From Bog-756 sp052326605 (lineage in GTDB: Bacteria > Actinomycetota > Acidimicrobiia > Acidimicrobiales > RAAP-2), in assembly GCA_052326605.1 (NCBI GenBank), contig JBKQMB010000033.1, forward strand, positions 62,001-126,000: a DNA stretch of 64,000 bases, given 5' to 3'. Shown one piece after another: positions 62,057 through 64,000 of this stretch. A program made the position numbers and the translations under genes. The notes under the pieces are model-generated. The model made no database searches. It saw only the letters and a program-made list of their open reading frames with translations, and was not told the DNA's origin. Positions within the stretch are counted from its first letter, which is position 1. Every line of letters begins with the position of its first letter.

Positions 62057-63025
62057 GTGAAGGCAGCGGTCTACTACGAGACAGGCGGACCCGACGTGTT
62101 CCGCTACGAGGACGTCCCCGACCCGGAGCCCGGCGTCGGCGAGATACTGGTACGCGTCGAGGCGGTCAGCATCGAAGGGGGCGACACCCTCAACCGCCTG
62201 AGGGGAGAGTTGTCGCACACGCCGCACATCGTCGGCTACCAGTGCGCGGGCACCGTGGTGTCCGTCGGCGAGGGCACCACCGAGTTCGCCGTGGGCGATC
62301 GAGTGGTCACCGTCGGCGTGGACGGATCCCATGCCGAGCTGCGGGCCGTGGGCCAGTCCTTCTGTTGGTCCGTCCCGCCGGGGTTGACCGTCGAGGAGGC
62401 GGCGTGCGTCCCGGTGCCGTTCGGGACAGCTGATGACTGCCTGTTCGAATTCGGGCGACTCCAGCCCGGGGAGACCGCGCTCATCCAAGCCGGCGCCAGC
62501 GGGGTCGGTATCGCCGCCATCCAACTGGCCAAACGGGCGGGCGCCCGGGTGCTGGCCACCGCGTCCAGCCCTTCCCGGCTCGAGCGGTTGGGCGAGTTCG
62601 GCCTCGACGACGGCATCGACTATACGTCGACCGACTTCGTCGACGAGGTGCATCGGTTGACCGACGGCAAGGGAGCGGACGTGATCGTGGACTCCATCGG
62701 AGGGTCGACCCTGCAGAAGAGCCTCCTCTGCCTGGCCTATCGCGGTCGTTGTGTCACCTTCGGCGATGCCGGACGTGAATTCGCCGCGAAGCTGGACATC
62801 TCGTCGATGCGGCCCGGGAATCAGACCCTGGTGGGCTACTTCCTCGGAGCGGAGCTCTTCTTGAGCCCACGACCCCACGCCCTGATCGCCAGGCACCTCG
62901 CCGACATCGCCTCCGGCGAGTTGCGGGTGGTCATCGACCGTCGGTTCCCCCTCGCCGAGGCCGGCGAAGCGCATACCTACATCGAGAGAAGGCAGGCATT
63001 CGGCCGTGTGCTCCTCATCCCGTGA
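62057..63025 (+). CDS. Quinone oxidoreductase-type MDR protein
   Basis: 322 residues from GTG 62057 with GGGGAGG upstream (an earlier start at 62006 is in frame but poorer). Zinc-independent medium-chain reductase: MKAAVYYETGGPDVFRYEDV, then IVGYQCAGTVVSVGEG and nucleotide motif GASGVGIAAIQLAKRAGARV. A lone dehydrogenase that would reduce quinones or enones with NADPH. No catalytic zinc Cys/His set is visible. Confidence 0.93.
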   Translation: MKAAVYYETGGPDVFRYEDVPDPEPGVGEILVRVEAVSIEGGDTLNRLRGELSHTPHIVGYQCAGTVVSVGEGTTEFAVGDRVVTVGVDGSHAELRAVGQSFCWSVPPGLTVEEAACVPVPFGTADDCLFEFGRLQPGETALIQAGASGVGIAAIQLAKRAGARVLATASSPSRLERLGEFGLDDGIDYTSTDFVDEVHRLTDGKGADVIVDSIGGSTLQKSLLCLAYRGRCVTFGDAGREFAAKLDISSMRPGNQTLVGYFLGAELFLSPRPHALIARHLADIASGELRVVIDRRFPLAEAGEAHTYIERRQAFGRVLLIP

Positions 63026-63113
63026 GGCGGTCACCGGGTCCGCCGGCCCGGTTCGGACGCTCCGCCCACCCCACCCGGCGCCCTGGACAGCCTTCCCCTC
63101 CTAGCCTGAACCC

Positions 63114-63596
63114 ATGATCCGCCGGGCTGCCATCGATGACGTGGACGACCTCGTGGAGCTGATCCACGACCTGGCCGACTACGAGCGCTCGCCGGCCTCG
63201 GTGGAGATCGACCGCGACCTGCTGGCTGCCGCCCTCTTCGGTGAGTCACCGGCCGTCTTCGCCCATGTGGCCGAAGACCAGGGTCGCATCGTGGGCATGG
63301 CCATCTGGTTCCTCAACTTCTCGACGTGGACGGGCCACCACGGCATCTACCTGGAGGACCTCTATGTCCGTGCGGAGGCGCGCGGCCTCGGGATCGGCCG
63401 GGCACTCCTCGCTGCCCTGGCCACCGTTGCCCACCGCTCCGACTACGCCCGCATCGACTGGTCGGTGCTCGATTGGAACGAGCCGGCGCTGCGCTTCTAC
63501 CGGTCGCTGGGGGCCGAGCCCATGGACGAATGGTCCGGCTACCGGCTCTCGGGCCCGGAGCTGGCCGCCCTGGCCGGCGACGAATCCGGCCCGTGA
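63114..63596 (+). CDS. GNAT acetyltransferase, spermidine/spermine-type
   Basis: 160 residues. SSAT-like: IRRAAIDDVDDLVELIHDLADYERS at the N-terminus, IYLEDLYVRAEARGLGIGRALL with the acetyl-CoA loop R-x-x-G-x-G, and WNEPALRFYRSLGAEPMDEW. This subfamily acetylates polyamines or small amines. It starts at ATG 63114 and stands alone. Confidence 0.92.
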   Translation: MIRRAAIDDVDDLVELIHDLADYERSPASVEIDRDLLAAALFGESPAVFAHVAEDQGRIVGMAIWFLNFSTWTGHHGIYLEDLYVRAEARGLGIGRALLAALATVAHRSDYARIDWSVLDWNEPALRFYRSLGAEPMDEWSGYRLSGPELAALAGDESGP

Positions 63597-63705
63597 CCGG
63601 TCGGGTCCGGCCCGGGCACGATCCGGTGCGCGGGCCCTGGCGGAGCGGGGCCGGGTCGGCCCGGTGCCGACCGCCGCCGGGCAGCCAGGGTCCGAGCAGT
63701 CCGAT

Positions 63706-64000
63706 TCAGATGGTGAAGGCCAGATTGGCCACCAGCTGCTCACCCAGTTCCCGGTCGCCGGTGTAACGGATGCCCTCGTCGGGAAGGGCCCCATCGTCGT
63801 GGCGCCCCCCGGTCAGCCGCAGGAAGAGCATGGCCGGCATCTCGAGACCCACGGAAGGAGGACCGTCGAACGAAGCGACGACGTTGGCCCGTCCCTCGAC
63901 CGCGACCAGGTAGGTGGCGGGCACCGGGCCGGTCAGGTCGATGCGCACCCGGGACCCGTCGGGCATCCGCGCCCTACGTCCCACGATGTACCCCAGGCCG
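63706..64000 (-). CDS. Maleylpyruvate isomerase / DinB-like mycothiol-type protein, C-terminal part
   Basis: Only the end is in the window: about 97 codons to the stop at 63706, still open at 64000. GRRARMPDGSRVRIDLTGP, then MPAMLFLRLTGGR and GDRELGEQLVANLAFTI, match the C-terminal domain of TIGR03083/MDMPI-type proteins. These act with mycothiol in actinobacteria, though many have unknown substrates. The N-terminal DinB-like metal site is outside the window. Confidence 0.75.
   Translation of the reverse strand, partial: GLGYIVGRRARMPDGSRVRIDLTGPVPATYLVAVEGRANVVASFDGPPSVGLEMPAMLFLRLTGGRHDDGALPDEGIRYTGDRELGEQLVANLAFTI

Overview
The window is high-GC, densely coded DNA from an actinobacterium. 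I favour class Acidimicrobiia or a close relative, at moderate confidence. The reasons are: a mec-cysO-cysM trio of the mycobacterial type; a SUF operon led by a SufR with the three-cysteine actinobacterial pattern; a WS/DGAT acyltransferase; a DUF2510/DUF4190 protein; the end of what looks like a mycothiol-type DinB/MDMPI protein; a secreted NlpC/P60 protein with DGG(I/V)FSFGD repeats, which I associate with Acidimicrobiia; several probably leaderless transcripts; and frequent GTG starts and 4-bp ATGA/GTGA overlaps.

Layout. 0-4.1 kb: a DUF169 protein, an NfuA-like carrier, and an ATP-grasp plus radical SAM pair whose radical SAM member ends in a Cys-Cys-Ser-Glu-Pro tail. 4.2-10 kb: divergent sufR and a leader ORF-sufB-sufC-sufD-sufU-sufT-ferredoxin operon. 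No cysteine desulfurase gene is in it, and its SufU lacks two of the four usual zinc ligands. 10.3-16.4 kb: a sparsely coded accessory stretch with an MTH1187-type protein, an IS3 remnant, a lipoprotein, GNAT and many small orphan ORFs. It carries a dispersed repeat and ends at tRNA-Val(GAC). 16.5-26.5 kb: a DUF2127 membrane protein, a palindrome-controlled HTH/Clp-N pair, tRNA-Cys(GCA), a glycosyltransferase, GlnD, an L,D-transpeptidase, a dead enoyl-CoA hydratase, a methyltransferase and a DUF4388 protein.

26.5-33 kb is housekeeping: MBL hydrolase-rph-rdgB, the sulfur-carrier cysteine pathway (mec-cysO-cysM), smpB and tmRNA with a strong terminator. 33-37.9 kb: two small membrane proteins, a secreted copper monooxygenase, a WS/DGAT acyltransferase and a chimeric iron-sulfur pseudogene. 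38-45.3 kb: ppsA, a GH36 alpha-galactosidase, formate-tetrahydrofolate ligase and a K+ channel. 45.6-54.6 kb: lipid/xenobiotic-type enzymes (alpha/beta hydrolase, acyl-CoA dehydrogenase, SDR, FUSC transporter, Baeyer-Villiger monooxygenase) and the repeat-bearing NlpC/P60 protein. 54.6-64 kb: a PAS-GGDEF-EAL protein, a dehydrogenase-PLP lyase-FGGY kinase run, a decayed second GGDEF-EAL gene, a quinone oxidoreductase, a GNAT and one gene cut by the window end.

The clearest functional units are iron-sulfur assembly (SufR, SufBCDUT, ferredoxin, NfuA-like), protein-bound-sulfur cysteine synthesis (Mec, CysO, CysM) and trans-translation (SmpB, tmRNA). The most unusual signals are the CC-tailed radical SAM protein, the SUF operon without SufS and with an altered SufU, a CysO whose Gly-Gly end is masked by ten extra residues, the repeat-associated small-ORF region, and four pseudogenes in different states of decay.
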